DNA of 64,000 bases. Origin: Ophiocordyceps camponoti-saundersi (nom. inval.) (Eukaryota > Ascomycota > Sordariomycetes > Hypocreales > Ophiocordycipitaceae). The notes under the pieces are model-generated. The model saw only the letters and a program-made list of their open reading frames with translations. It was not told where the DNA came from and made no database searches. Within the stretch, counting starts at the first letter, position 1. Each line of letters opens with the position of its first letter. The stretch lies in the NCBI GenBank assembly GCA_003339415.1, contig PDHQ01000008.1:62001-126000 (forward strand), in the 5' to 3' direction. Made by a program: the position numbers and the translations under genes. Shown here piece by piece: positions 22,700 through 34,130 of this stretch.

Positions 22700-23340
22700 T
22701 GATGCGGGTGTGATAGATTGAGTTCTTGGTGCAGGTGTGGTAGGTGCCTCCACCATCTTTTTCCATGGCAGCTTGAATCTCTTTTTCTGCTGCATTGTCT
22801 GCATTAACTTCGTCTATAAGTCGCTTTGGGGTCCCAGATCCTGGGATTGATTGGTTGCTTGTAGGCTGGCCGGGCTCTTGGTTGGGCCAGAGCATAGTAA
22901 TTCTGTGCATGGTTGATCGTAGCACCTCCTCCATGTCCATTTTGGGGCCGCGACCTGGGAGCAAAGTCCGACTCTTCTCCGTCCATAAGAGTGCAACGTT
23001 ATGGTCTGGCCACCAAGTCGACGAGCGTTTGGTCCTCCGGGTCGAGATCCTCCTCCTGGGTCCAGTCCATCTGGTCGGAGTCCGGGACATTCACCTCCAT
23101 GTCCTCGTCAAGGTCCATGGGTACTTGAAGTTCCGGGGCGCGCTCAGTGGCGATCGCAGGATCTGTCGTCTCCAATTCCAGCATGGCATCGACAGTCGTA
23201 TCCTCGTCGCTGACTGGTTCCTCAACCGACGCCGGTCCGACGTGGCGCTGACGCTTCGCCATCCGACTGTCACGCTCCGGAGAACGCTCGAGCCGGCGGT
23301 TAACACCCGCAACCACGCCGTTCGCTCCGATGTCGGTCAC
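22700..23340 (-). pseudogene. Hypothetical acidic protein fragment with a frameshift
   Basis: Frame 23340-22999 (MTDIGANGV..) is basic at the start (SRMAKRQRHV, possible nuclear signal) and then strongly acidic (MDLDEDMEVNVPDSDQMDW). At its stop near 23,000 coherent coding continues in another frame (MDMEEVLRSTMHRITMLWPN .. EIQAAMEKDGGG) to about 22,740. I do not recognise the family. The frame change suggests decay or an unrecognised intron. Confidence 0.35.
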
Positions 23341-23399
23341 AGGAGGGTCGATATCGCCGTGTCCTTGGGCTTCCTCTTGATCTCTGCTTCGAAGTAGAG

Positions 23400-24020
23400 A
23401 ACAGTGTTGGCCGGACGTCTTTCACCGCAGTCGAGTTTGACCTATCTCCTTAATGAATGCGAGCAGATAGTTCTCGAAAACGTATCTGCCTTGTGTAGCC
23501 CGAATCACTCGAGTTCCAGAACTGCTTAATAGAGGACGCATATCACCATGGCGGCTATTCTAAATAACCTCCAAGTGGGTTACTTTAGAATATTCGCGCA
23601 ACGCTGCAATTTGAGCCAGCAGGCTGTTTTGACTGGCCATTCGTGTCGATTGGTGTCTCTGGTATGAGAGATTGCCGACGATCGAAAAGTGTAATGACGA
23701 TCTTGGGCGACACGAGAGAAATAATTGCTGCTCAGCAGTACTATTCAGTAATCGTTGAGAGGTTGGCGGCATCCCGCGGTCTTTAGCTAACGAACCCTCG
23801 ACGTGAGGCGAGAAAGGAAAGAAAGAGTCGAGAGAATAGAAAAGTGGTGAAAAGGAAAAGAAAGGAAAGGGCAGAAAAGAAGAAGCAGGAAGCCAGAAGA
23901 AAGACGAAGAAGCGTGAAGAAGAGGGGAGTGAAAGGCCTGAGGCATCAATCGGTGCAAACGCCACCCTCACATTCGCCTCCTTGCCCTTGGTTTCTCCGG
24001 TGGCTTGCCAGCTGGCCCTA
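23400..24020. other. No gene; polypurine tract
   Basis: Positions about 23805-23930 are almost pure A/G on the plus strand (GAAAGGAAAGAAAG.., AAGAAGCAGG..). On the minus strand this is a CT tract like those leading fungal promoters, and could be the leader of a lost minus-strand gene. Confidence 0.4.
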
Positions 24021-24021
24021 G

Positions 24022-24273
24022 TTAAAGGATGAAGCAAGAAGGGCACCGCATATATAGTTGCTGTAAAGCATGAACGAGAAGATAGTATGCTTCCTTCATG
24101 AGAATCATAGTGCCGAGTCTCGCACGAGTCATCACTACTACGAATCTCAAAATGTCGATAATAACCGACTCTGCTTGATGCAACTGAGAATCGGAGATGA
24201 CCTCGCCGAGTAGGTAGAGTGTTTTATGCTCGTGGCGGACATGGCCCGCGCCAAGCACCAAGCAGGCCAACAT
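24022..24273 (-). pseudogene. SF1 helicase C-terminal fragment (motif VI)
   Basis: The frame carries VIIDILRFVVVMTRARLGTMILM, matching the end of UPF1/DNA2-like SF1 helicases where the strand before motif VI is followed by (V/T)xxTRAR. The helicase piece at 57.1 kb has the near-identical ATTRARLGSLILMN. No Walker motifs are nearby, so this is a truncated copy. Confidence 0.55.
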
Positions 24274-25039
24274 CCCTTCGAGGCCTTCTTTTCCACCAGA
24301 TGTGCGTAGGTATGGTGCGGCGGCGGAGGCTGAGATATCTTCAGATTCTCACCTTTCATCTTGTTCCATTACTTTCGGGGTTTGTCTGCAGGACGGCGGC
24401 GCCTCTGCCGTATTCCTTCTTGTTGTCCTCGTACCCTTTAGTCACTTCCAGGGTTTACCTCGTCTGGATAGTCTTTCCAGATATCCGTAGGGCAGAAGCG
24501 GAAGATAAGATCCTGGTATACAGCTTTCTGTGAAGCGTGAGCACGCACAATGAGCACTTTGCTGGTGCTATTGTTGTCCAAGACTGACTAGTAGCAGAGC
24601 CAATGTAATGCGTTGACGCAGGCGAAGAAACCCAGGTCCAGATGAATGAAAGATTTCGACTGGGACGAATTCGACTCGGTGGGATTGTTGCCGTCGTCGG
24701 TTCAAGCCCACGCACATCTGGTCTTCCTGATTGAGTCATGATCGACTCCGACGTGATCCAACTTGGTTTGCCTGTATGTAATCCGTATGTGCTGCTTGCT
24801 TCCACGATAGCTGGCCGGGAGCCTCCCTCTCCCCCCTTCTCGTAGAGTCCCTTCATACCGCCGGGTCCAGTGCGCGACCAGCAAATTGTCAATTCAAGGA
24901 AATGGCCGCCGCCACGCCCACACCACCCTTGGGCCCTCCCAACACAATACTTGCGCAACTGCACGGTCTCACGGCCGAGACGGATATGCTGCAACATGTC
25001 AGCTATCGTGTACAAGTCTTAGTTGTGACAAGTGCTTAC

Positions 25040-25345
25040 TTCCGCCTGCGTCCCTCCCGTCAACGGCCAGTGGGAGTTGACGAAGGCGGCGAGCGCCCTG
25101 GCGGCCTCGACGCCGCCGGGTGCGACCTGCAAGTCTTTTGTCAACATCTGCATCGCCAACCAGGACAAAGGACATATGCTTACCGGGACGCATTCGCTCC
25201 CGAGCTTACCGCAGTCGTAGCAGGCCTCTAGTCGTCGAGCTCGCAATGCTAGCTGGTATTCCGCGGCTAAATCTTTCGCGGTGTTTGCCCCCGGGTCTAA
25301 CGAGGGCCCCCCACTGTTGCTGCTGCTGGTGGTGGTACTGCATCA
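25040..25345 (-). pseudogene. Best-preserved cysteine-rich two-exon copy
   Basis: Exon 1 (about 25345-25184) reads DPGANTAKDLAAEYQLAL, then ACYDCGKLGSECVP, and ends exactly at GTAAGC. A 57-nt intron ends in TTGCAG. Exon 2 (25126-25040) reads VAPGGVEAARALAAFVNSHW and ends at a further donor (GTAAGC). Both exons are open and in phase 0. The upstream C-x2-C-V part is missing or in another exon. It is the clearest template for the family in this window. Possibly still coding, but no start is evident. Confidence 0.5.
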
Positions 25346-25815
25346 TGGCAGCGGACATGCCGCGGGTCGGCGCGGCGGGAACGGGAATCATCTATCCAGC
25401 TGCCGGGACAAGGGCGGTCGACTGCTGCTATTCCGGCGTCGAGGGGGCGAAGAGGTCCGTCTTCGTGCGCGGGGCGACGCGGGCAGCGGCCATCATGGCT
25501 TGGAGATGATTAACACGGGTGAGGAAGTCCGGCGTGAGCCGGGCACGGCGGCCAGGAGCTTGAGCAGTCCGGTCTGCCAAGAAGACCAATCTTCCGAAGG
25601 CGATGTCACCATGTATGTATGTACGTCGAAGAAGCGCTTTCCCATAGGTAGGTAGCCAGCACACCGCCAACAGTTGAAAGCGCTTTGGCGAGCTGACATG
25701 AACTTGATGCACGTGGGCCTGGGTGGTTTGTCTCTCGAGCTTGGCTAACCCGTTTTTACGACGAAGATCATTAAGACAAAGCGTGTTTATGGTCGAAACT
25801 TCCTGGGAACCGGCG

Positions 25816-26352
25816 TCATATCGTCGTCGTCGGAGTTTCCTTCCACAGCCGCTCACCCACCAGGCGGGTGAACTCGCTGGCATCGATAGGGTGTCGGATA
25901 CCGCCTTTGGTGGTGCGATGCGAGAGTACGTTAGGGCAGTTATCGTCGAGATCCAAGCCTCTCTTGAGGCTTAACAAGCAGGCCTGCGCATAGTATTGCC
26001 TGGCGGGACCCGGATTGGATATCTCGGCCTCCTCGTCCTCATAGCTGCCGCTCGAAAGACCCTTACTCCGCTCCTGGACCGCAGTCGGTACACTCGCTTG
26101 GTTAGGCCAGCAACGGACTGGAACTCCGAGCCATCCGTCCCTTGCGATGACGACGGCGACCACGAATCCGCACCCTCTGCTTCGGTGCCGTCGTACAACA
26201 TAGCGTCTCATGGCGCACGACGGAGACGGCTGTTTGTTTGCCGTCGTGGGAATGTGAAAAGAAACAACAGGTCGGTGCAGACAGGAACAGAATGAGATTG
26301 TTCGAGAATGGTGAAAGACGAGGATAAAGACTTGATCGAGCATTTGCCGCAC
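25816..26352 (-). pseudogene. Fungal protein-kinase-like family fragment
   Basis: In the 178-codon frame, ARQYYAQACLLSLKRG runs into LDLDDNCPN and then HPIDASEFTRLVGERLW. This CLLxLxRG..LDxxCPN..HP arrangement is what I remember from a multi-copy fungal family annotated as kinase-like or hypothetical, found upstream of a kinase fold. The kinase core itself is not visible below 25,816, where the frame stops after a Thr run. The N-terminal third of the frame is probably not coding. Confidence 0.42.
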
Positions 26353-26699
26353 TCCACCTTGGTGTCCTCATGCCATTTTGGTTGATGACTGGTTGTTCCC
26401 CAGTTCAACCTCGTCCGGGTAACCCTTCCGGATGTCCGTGGTGGATGGAGTGGGCATAGTTGAATCCGGGAAGCGATGGACCTATCGTGAGAAGATGCAA
26501 GAATTGTGAAAGACGAAGATATAGACTTCTTCCAGGAGACGAATTGTCGAGGAGGACGAAAAACGGTCGCACAATCCTGCGGGTTGCCCCTTTCTTCTCT
26601 AGACTCATGTGCTTTGGTAGGGTTTCGATTTATCGCAATTGACGTTGTTCGGCCGAGTCTTGCAGTAGCTGCTGCTATGATAAGTAAATAACTGCGATG

Positions 26700-26752
26700 G
26701 AGCAAGGACGAGGCTAAGAAAGGAGCAAGGACGAGGCTAAGAAAGAACCAAG
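26700..26752. repeat. Short tandem duplication, about 25-bp unit
   Basis: AGCAAGGACGAGGCTAAGAA occurs twice in direct succession, with a third partial unit (ACCAAGG). Probably a slippage product. Confidence 0.6.
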
Positions 26753-27111
26753 GCGACACGGAAGAGAGACTCACGCCAACGACGGTGACGACGCCGGTGT
26801 TTAGGTCTTGCACCTCCTCCAGACCGCCGTTTGTAAGGCTGCGAAATCCACTGTCGTGAAGAAAGCCTGGCACAAAAAAGCCTTCGCAACGGATGTTCTG
26901 TTCCATCCTTGCAAGCTTCTCCCTTCGAGTCCATGGTCTGTGACTGAGTCGGGTCACACATGGACCTGAGTACCAACCATGGCACCCACTCACCCGACAG
27001 GGCTCGATGATTCAGTGAGCTTCCCGAGACGGTGACAGTGTGTGTGCCTTTGACGGTTTAATACCCACTCCGTCAGGTCGTCTGCCGTCAAGTAACTCTC
27101 AGATTGAATAA

Positions 27112-27460
27112 TTCAAGGGCACTGAGGGAGCGAGAATGATGACCGCCTCCACTCCGCCGGCAGCAACCTGCAATTCTTTTTATCAACATCTGCATCGCCA
27201 ACTAGGAGAAGGGATAAGTGCTTACCGGGACACACTTGCTTCCGACTTTTCCGCAGTCGTAGCACGCTTTGGCCCTCACCGACGCCTGCTCCTAGCAGGC
27301 GCGGATCGGGCCGTCCTGGTCGGCCAGCCGCCCGACGCAAGGGGCGCAGGGGACCAGGCGAACCTTGTCCCCCTTGACCACCTTACGCCGGGACGGCGTC
27401 CGCGGGGGCGCGGGGGCGCGGGGGCTCCCGACGAATATTGCCACAGGGGCGTCACCTCAC
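27112..27460 (-). pseudogene. Six-cysteine family copy following a Ulp1-like fragment
   Basis: Exon 1 reads TPSRRKVVKGDKVRLVP, then CAPCVGRLA (27349-27325), later RACQEQASVRAKACYDC and GKVGSKC, giving C-x2-C-x13-C-x10-C-x2-C-x6-C with all six cysteines. It ends at a GTAAGC donor. After an intron ending in TTGCAG, exon 2 starts VAAGGVEA but then loses the AARALA pattern. The copy at 51.4 kb shares TPSRR..VKGD..LVPCAPCVGRLA. It starts about 200 bp downstream (minus sense) of the Ulp1-like fragment at 27644-28036. Confidence 0.6.
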
Positions 27461-27643
27461 CGCGCGGAATGGGTGCGGGAAGACTCCCGGAATCGAACGA
27501 TTTAATACATGAGCCATGTTGATAACCAGACGACTCCAAAGTTTCGCTTTGCATTATTCGGTACGGTCTGCGGCGGCGTCTGGTTACGGGGAACACAGAC
27601 ATCTGCCCGGGCTCCCCCAGGCCCCTCGCCGCCGGCGACATCA

Positions 27644-28036
27644 TCATTTATCGTTAATAATGCAGCATTCTGACCATGGCGACATAAGGAACATCCGCGG
27701 GCATTTCCGGCCCATACGCAAGATCCGCAGGCACCATTTTGATATGTGCCGTGCGATGCGCAACATTGCCACACGCCGACGAGTTAGACCAACAAAGCCA
27801 CGCGTCCAGTGCTGTAGCATCGTCAGGGCCAAGTAGCCACACTCCCATCCGTCTTTCTGTCTGGTCCCTGGCACCACGATCAAGGAAAACGGGCAAGAGC
27901 CCCAATGCGTGAGCAAGATCTCTTTCCAGGCGGCCACCGCTCTCTTAGCCCGAGCTACTCGTCCAGGGTCCATCGAGTCGAAGTAGTAGAAAATCCTGGT
28001 CTCCCAGTCCCAGAAGAAACTCCCCGCATTGTTCAC
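27644..28036 (-). pseudogene. Ulp1/C48-like cysteine protease fragment, copy A
   Basis: FFWDWETRIFYYFDSMDP is followed by RQKDGWECGYLALTML. The FDSMD (catalytic Asp region) and Q-x5-C-G (oxyanion Gln and catalytic Cys) arrangement is that of Ulp1/SENP-type SUMO proteases; the catalytic His is not visible in the frame and may lie in a lost upstream exon. Highly similar to the copy at 54.3-55.0 kb (YFDSMDPGRVARAKR shared). The end of the frame has diverged. Confidence 0.6.
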
Positions 28037-28493
28037 AACCTATCAGGGTTTCGAACGGCCCCAAGCGTACTTTGCCTGCGCAAACGCGGCCGTCGACTTC
28101 CGTAAGAACAAGGCCACCACTGTAAGATAGAGAGACATAACAGCCCAAGGTGCCTTGCAGTGGGAAGCCATCTTCTCGTCGAATGTAAAGACTTGCCCCG
28201 ATATTTCCACCCATATTGACCGCGTCCTTGTATGGTATCGACAGCTGCGGAAAATAGCCAGCTTCCTTCTTGGAATCGTTTTCGAAAGGTTCAAGGTCTA
28301 AGCTTCGAGAAGATGGCGTCGCAACTAGGCCGGAACGAAGTAGCGACGGCAGCCCATCTTCTACGGCCAGGCTCACGCAACGGACGAAGACGTGTCGAAG
28401 CTGTCTTCCATTCTGTACCTCCCGTGTCACCGGCTCGCAGCCTCGTTGCCTGCTTTCCCTGTCCTTTGTGGCGCTGGATTCCGACTTCGCCAT
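27945..28493 (-). pseudogene. Hypothetical 182-codon frame upstream of Ulp1 copy A
   Basis: The frame is rich in ordinary protein-like sequence: GGNIGASLYIRREDGFPLQG, then TLGCYVSLSYSGG. It overlaps the Ulp1-like frame in another reading phase at its end, so the true boundary lies near 28,030. A glycine-rich beta pattern of this kind could be the start of a trypsin-like fold, but I cannot support that. Confidence 0.3.
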
Positions 28494-28499
28494 GTTGTT

Positions 28500-31090
28500 T
28501 CAAGAGGCTTTCATCCTTGCGCTTGATGAAATCGAGTGTATGCCATCTTCGCATAATTGGTTTGATGGTGGCCGTCCAGACAACTGTGTCATCTCTCCGC
28601 TCGTCGTCACCACAGGAAGTCGCTCGAGTTGAAGTGGTACGGTATGTAGCACACGTCTCTCCGGATCCCATCGTCCCACAAGCATTAGAAGGGGCGGCAT
28701 TTTCCGCGCAGACATGGTAGGAGTTGCGGTGAATTGTCCACGACTGGGAATCAGGGAAGGCCAAAAAGATCCCAAGCCGTCGTACGACGCCTGTCGTCAC
28801 GTCCTCGGTACTGTCGGAGCATTTTTTTTCTTCCGCCTGTATCGATGTTCTGTAAAACTGCAGCTTTGAATCGGAACCGGGCGCGGCAGGGCGTGAGGAA
28901 GAAGCCGCTCGGGACTCCTGGCTTTCATAGAGTACACGAGGTGCGTCTCCGGGATGCCAACCCTCCCCCTTCGTCGCGGGAGCTGGAGCAACCAACCCTA
29001 CGACGATTCTGCCCGCAACTCAACAGTGAGCTGGTCAGATTCCACTTGATCTCCAGACCGGAACTCACTTACGGCTTGAGACTTTTGGTTGATGCGCGTG
29101 CGGACGAAGCCAGCTCTCGCGGTGGCAGCTACGCGACTGTCAGTATACTGCTTCTTGCCCGGAGATTGGAACGCGCATTGACATTTCTGATCCTAACAAA
29201 TCCTGTACCTTCACCGGCTGTTGTTTTGCACCATCCGCGATACATACTCGTCGCCTGGCACCTCTTGTTCATCTCCAGACTCAACTTCTCTCTTCATATT
29301 GTCTTGGTTCGAGTTGCAGTGCGGCAGGCGAGAAAGATCTAGAGTAAGTTAATATATACATGTACATAATCGCTGATACTGCTCGAGGTCGAGTCAGAGT
29401 AGATACCTCAATGCTGACAGCATCAGGCTTCCCAGAAGTGAGCGAGTTATCGCCACATTGAGTCGCTCTGAATCTTCGAACGGAAACGAGTGAGGGGGCT
29501 CGAAGGACTGCCGGTCATAAAGACCAGACCCGTGTGGCATGATTTCCCACGAGCGAAACAGTTATTGCAAGAACCTCCGAACCAATCCTTTTGTGTCGGA
29601 AGCACAGTTCGAAGAATAAATTGTCGTATAGCAATAGCCTTCATGTGCCGCAGGCGTGTGGGCAATAATGTCCCAGAAAACGTCCTGTAGAAACGGGGAT
29701 TATGGCTGATGAGGGCGTTGGCCTTTCCGAGATGACGGGCGTGGCAGTGGGAAGAATCGACGGTATATGTTGTTCATCGTCGTGGTGAGTTTGCGGCAAG
29801 CTTCAATGATTCGATCTTTCACTGCATGGCGAGGTACCACGGCAAAATTAGATGATCTTTCTTGGGATGATGGAGCGGCCATCTCGAGAGGCTTCGAATG
29901 TCTGCAGGGTGTCTCTTCTGTGAACAAGGTCTGACGGAGACAAGACCCTCTGATCTGTTTTTCTGTTACCGAAACGATCACAGCACCTGGGAAATTGTAA
30001 CAACTTACCTGTACTCAGTCCGAGCACAACAACGATGCGCAGCATTTCCAACATGTGCAGAGGCAGTGCGTCTTTGTCCTCCTTAGGTTAGCTATGCCGG
30101 GCCGCCACCAAAGATCAGATCGTTTACTTGAACCGTTGGCTTAGGCAAAGTTGGCCAACTCGCCAGCCTGCCAACGTATTGCCAGCATGGATGTTTATGT
30201 CGGCCAATGGTTAAGGCCGGGGGAAGATTCATCAGCTCATGATATTTCATCTGAGCGAAGCGTGAGAAGTCAAGTGTCGAGGCCAAAGAAGCATGCGAAA
30301 AACCCCAGTGGATAAAGTGGCGATCTGAGGCCGCATTAGCTGTGACGACTTCCTCCAAAGATGGTGATGTTTTGATGAGCTTCAGTCGGCTTGAATGAGG
30401 AAAGCATACCGTGCCTTTACTCCCCATCTGGTGGACTCTGCGATGATGATAGAGGAAGAAATTGGAAGAAAAAGGGCTGGTGGTGAGGAGGGCTATTCTC
30501 GTCTGAGCGCAGATGGCGTTGGAGTAGGCCGTCAGCTGCCAGCTGCCAGCCGGCAACCTTTCCGGTCTCCAGCTAGTAACCTCTCCGGTGTCCCAAAGTA
30601 TTGCTTGAGTGAATCTTGGCCGACAGTTAGAAATTAATCACCAGTGGGTGAAGAGAAGTACATACACGTAGTCCGCCTTCGACTTTGAAATGAGTCGGCG
30701 CCGGACGACCAAGTCAATACTGAGCAGGGCAGCCGAAACATAACCCACGGCTAGGAAGAGAAATCGATATGCCTCGAACCATAAGTTGTCCGCAGGAACC
30801 AGGTCGCGCAAGATAGGAAGCCGCATTCATATCCTGGAGCCAGTTATTTTCTTCACCTCGTGGGTTCTATCTCCTTCGGCAGCATCGATAGGCGCCTCAA
30901 TGGCTTGATCTTCAACTCTCGTGTCGTCTAGGGCACTCGTAGCCAGCTTGAGTCCTTCTGGGGTCGGTGGATCTTTGAAATCGAGAGAAGATAGCGGGCT
31001 GGACGCGGGTACCATTTGATCGTTGGTCGATTCGTCCATGGCTCGCCCCAGAAGCATCCTCTGATTCAGAACCACCAGAGGTACTCTTGT
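28500..31090. other. Repeat island segment with unrecognised minus-strand frames
   Basis: Several minus frames look partly protein-like: 28995-28291 (LGIFLAFPDSQSW), 29665-29447 with SCNNCFARGKSC (C-x2-C-x6-C), 29981-29700 (SSNFAVVPRHAVKDRIIEA) and 30556-30092. None shows a domain I know. The 29.5 kb C-x2-C-x6-C may be one more decayed member of the cysteine-rich family. Near 30535-30560 there is CAGCTGCCAGCTGCCAGC, a motif shared with promoter-like modules at 42.0 and 59.1 kb. Confidence 0.35.
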
Positions 31091-31095
31091 CAATA

Positions 31096-31360
31096 TTATC
31101 CACGTCGAAGTGGCAAAAGAAAAAACCACAGAGCCAATTGTACTGGTCTCTCTGGCCCCCCGACAAGACCAAGTCGTGAAGGCGCTTGGCACGCTGCTTC
31201 AAGATTTCCGTGGAGAACTGGTACTCCCAAGTCAGTATACCATACTATTAGTATGGGGGGAGTACTTGAACCTACTTGCTCACAGCTGGTGCCCTTCCGC
31301 GCGCATGGTTCGTAACCATTTCGAGCGGTCTGGAAACAACCGATTGCAGTCATCTTCGGG
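31096..31360 (-). pseudogene. Cysteine-rich copy, GRNGYEPC subfamily
   Basis: Minus reading AIGCFQTARNGYEPCARKGTSCEQ ends at a GTAGGT donor at 31275. A 58-nt intron with ATACTGACTTGGGAGTACCAG leads to an exon FSTEILKQRAKRLHDL. The 46.5 kb copy has the same residues around the splice (ETSCEQ) and an intron ending TGCTGACTTGAGAGTACCAG, then FGTAILRERNRV.. The C-x2-C-V opening is not visible here. Confidence 0.5.
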
Positions 31361-31369
31361 AACAAATTC

Positions 31370-32290
31370 AACGACGACGGCTCCACTGAGACGAAGAGCA
31401 CTGCTTGATAGCTGGATAGGTCGACATCTTCGTAACCGATGCGCAATATGTAAATGCCTTGCCACTGAGGAGAGAAAGAATTTGCCCTCTCAGCGAAACG
31501 TAGTCGTTCCACGCGTTGGCAATAGGATGTTGTGTCATGGGGTACAACCTCTTCTTGACCAAGCCCCAAGGATGGTTACTTCGGGCAGTCTTTTTGCGGC
31601 TTTGCAGGGCACCACGGCATATTGAATCTCGATGGGTTTGTTGAGACCGTAGAAGCTGTTTCCAGGCTTCTATTACTCGCGTTGCCCACCGAGTCTTTGT
31701 TGAGAGGCCGGTTGCTGATTCGAGTAAGAAGAGGATCAAGGTAGCCCAGTCTCAAATCAAGGTGGTCCAATGGTATCCAGAAGAGTTTGTTTTCCGTGTT
31801 GGACAAATGTGTTTGATGGTGCTTCCTGTTCGTCTTTGTGCAAACGACACAGACGCGTGCCGTGGCAGCTGCGACAACTGTCAACACTCTGCCTCTCGCT
31901 CGAGACTCGTCTGCACACTCACAAGAACGTTCCTGACAGCCTGTGAAACCGCGGCCGCTCGAATTCGACCGACTCTGTGTCTTTTAGGGCCTCAGAGGCC
32001 GTCACGACCAAGGATGGTTCGAAGAGGTGTAAGTAACGAAGCCTTCTAGGCCAACGTCGCGTTCTCTCCTTTTCTAGCGGCGTGGAAATATCTATCCTCG
32101 TCGACGGTACCCTACTACGGTTCGAGCCCTCTTCCGGGGGTAGTCGTGCCATAAGCTTGAAAGTTGGCCGTTAGTAACGACCGTCTCTGCTGCACCAACA
32201 ACCGGTACTGCAGTCGCGCTTCGACAGAGGCCTTATTTGTCCCAGCAAGCTTATACTCCCGGACGTGCGCCGTCAACACAGCCGCAAAAG
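31370..32290. other. No recognised gene
   Basis: About 0.9 kb with several short minus frames (for example 31887-31576, MLTVVAAATARVC..) lacking motifs. Confidence 0.35.
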
Positions 32291-32306
32291 CCTCCGCCAG
32301 GTGCCA

Positions 32307-32655
32307 CTAGATATTTATAACATCGACCCTGCCTTGATCCGACAATGCAATGTCATTTCGATGTGTTTTATACCGGGCCTCTCTCCTCGTAGCGTCGTAT
32401 ATCTCGTTTAACGTGCTCGATACCATAACGAAGTCTAGCCGGTTCTCAAGCGCGCAGACGGGTACGGTACTCATAGGTGCCAACATCACTGTAGGGCGCG
32501 TACATGTCGAATCGCTCTCGAATCGACGTCTTCCAATGATCGAACTCCTCGTCAACGAGTCCGCGCAACACCCTCTCCGTCCTCATCCGCGCGTACGCCA
32601 GCGCCGCTTCCCACTCCACATACCCCTCATCTCCAGGAAGAAGACGGAGTAGCAA
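32307..32655 (-). pseudogene. Hypothetical fragment with an in-frame TGA
   Basis: The frame starting at 32655 reads GDEGYVEWEAALAYARMR, RGLVDEEFDHWKTSIRER and DVGTYEYRTRLRA, then TGA, after which EPARLRYGIEHVKRD continues in the same frame. The coherent helical sequence on both sides of the stop suggests a CGA-to-TGA change in a real gene. Family not recognised. Confidence 0.4.
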
Positions 32656-32935
32656 CGAAGACTTCTACTTTGTCGTTGCAGCCACTCCTTTTCTAACTGG
32701 TAGGAAGTGTACGGCCGGTATATATAGCATGCTCAACACCTCTTTGCCGTGTGAACCTGCGCAAATCTTGTCAGCTCTCGTTGCAGACTTCTTCATGCAT
32801 GTGAGAATCACTACTTGTAAGATTGCCTGGCCTCCTCGGCCGAGAAGGAGGTGCTGCATTTTGTCAGTTTGGTTCAATCATACAAGGACAAGACTTGTAC
32901 ATACATAACCCATCCTCCTTCGTTCACTTCAGTGA

Positions 32936-33080
32936 GCAGACGCCCTTCTCGGCCACCTGCAAGTCAATGTCAATATAGTGTCCAACGCAGAAAAATTACA
33001 TGTCAAAGACACTTACCGGCTAACATTGGGTCCCGGTTTTCCCGCAGTCGTAGCAGGCACGGGCTACATCCGAATGTATA
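32936..33080 (-). pseudogene. Cysteine-rich copy with truncated second exon
   Basis: Exon 1 reads ARACYDCGKTGTQC and then TAG at the place where other copies have VP, next to a GTAAGT donor. After an intron ending CATTGACTTGCAG, exon 2 begins VAEKGVCSLK and meets TGA. The intron end is nearly the same as in the 21 kb copy. Confidence 0.5.
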
Positions 33081-33301
33081 AATCTCGATTGGGGTTCGCA
33101 ACGCGTTTCGACCGCCGAACACTGACAGCTAGAGCTGGGTCCGCGTGGCTGGTCTGAATTACACGATCGTTACGCGGAAATATCCCGCGCGGCGTATCAC
33201 CTTCGCCACGAGCTCGACAGCCGTTTCTCCCGCACGAAGGCGGAGCGAGACATCGTGAAGGGTGCCGGAAAGATGACGCCTTTCTTCCTCCTACCGTACG
33301 A

Positions 33302-33649
33302 TCAGCAGACGTTCATGAAAGTGCACCGCACGAAGGGAATACGTACGGAAATAGCGGCCTGCAAGAACTTGGCCCGCACCTCGGCATCCGTCCCCAGAGT
33401 GATTGTCACGACGCCGCCCGCGAGGGGGAGCCGACCTAGCATAGTAACCACGGACATGATTCTCGTACGACTCTTTCTTTCGCTTATTCTTTTTATTCTT
33501 TTTCGCACGAAGGGATAACTGCTGCAGCTGCTGAAGATGATGATGGTGATATTGTTGCTGTTGACCAGTCTTGACAGAAGCGTTACGAAGAGTCGTGTCA
33601 CATTCTGTGAGGTTGTTGAGGTGTCAATGGGTACGTTGGCGGATACCAC
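33302..33649 (-). pseudogene. Repeated hypothetical family E, copy 1
   Basis: A 115-codon frame ending GGVVTITLGTDAEVRAKFLQ then AAISVRIPFVRCTF and a TGA after VC; the same frame continues SYGRRKKGVIF. A related segment at 55.94-56.08 kb reads VQAAIFVRISFVRCTLVDVC, then also TGA, then SYDRLRNVVIS. A stop shared by both copies implies either an old pseudogene family or a real C-terminus with conserved 3' sequence. Domain unknown. Confidence 0.4.
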
Positions 33650-33664
33650 ACTGCGAACCTATTA

Positions 33665-33943
33665 CTAGGCCATCGATAGTTTTTCGAAATCTTCTATGAA
33701 AAGGATCGGAAGTTGAGAAATTGCCCAATTCGTATTTGAGAAGCCCGCTTGGCCAAGGAGTAGATATCGACGAGTAGCATCTGGTTTGACTTGGACTTCC
33801 CGGAGCCACTGTGCATCGGCACCTGGTTTGCAAATCCCGTACATGCCACTGTAGTCGAAGGATCGAAAAATTGGCCCTTGGTAGTGTTTCCAGGCATCTA
33901 ATGGCGGGTAGACTTCAAACCCCCCTCGAGAGTGTTGTTGCAC
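33665..33943 (-). pseudogene. Hypothetical frame
   Basis: 92 codons with protein-like composition (FEVYPPLDAWKHYQGPIF, GMYGICKPGADAQWLREVQV). No second copy noticed here and no family recognised. Lies just upstream (minus sense) of family E. Confidence 0.3.
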
Positions 33944-34130
33944 AGTTAGATTATGATTTGTGATGACTTCTTAGAACCGCGCGCGGAAGAAGCTCTTTGA
34001 ACGTATAATCTGAATAACCTGTCGCCTAGTGGTCTCGTTGCGTTTCACGCGTAGAGTGACGGCGTGCGCTGGGTGGGAGAGTAGTGCGATTTCGTCGGTC
34101 TGTAGAGAGTTAGCAAGAGCGTCTATTATA

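Noticed and set aside
27480..27545. tRNA-like T-loop (TTCGATTCC on the minus strand)
   Set aside because: The T-stem does not pair properly and no acceptor stem or D-arm can be drawn; the region is a degenerate coding fragment.
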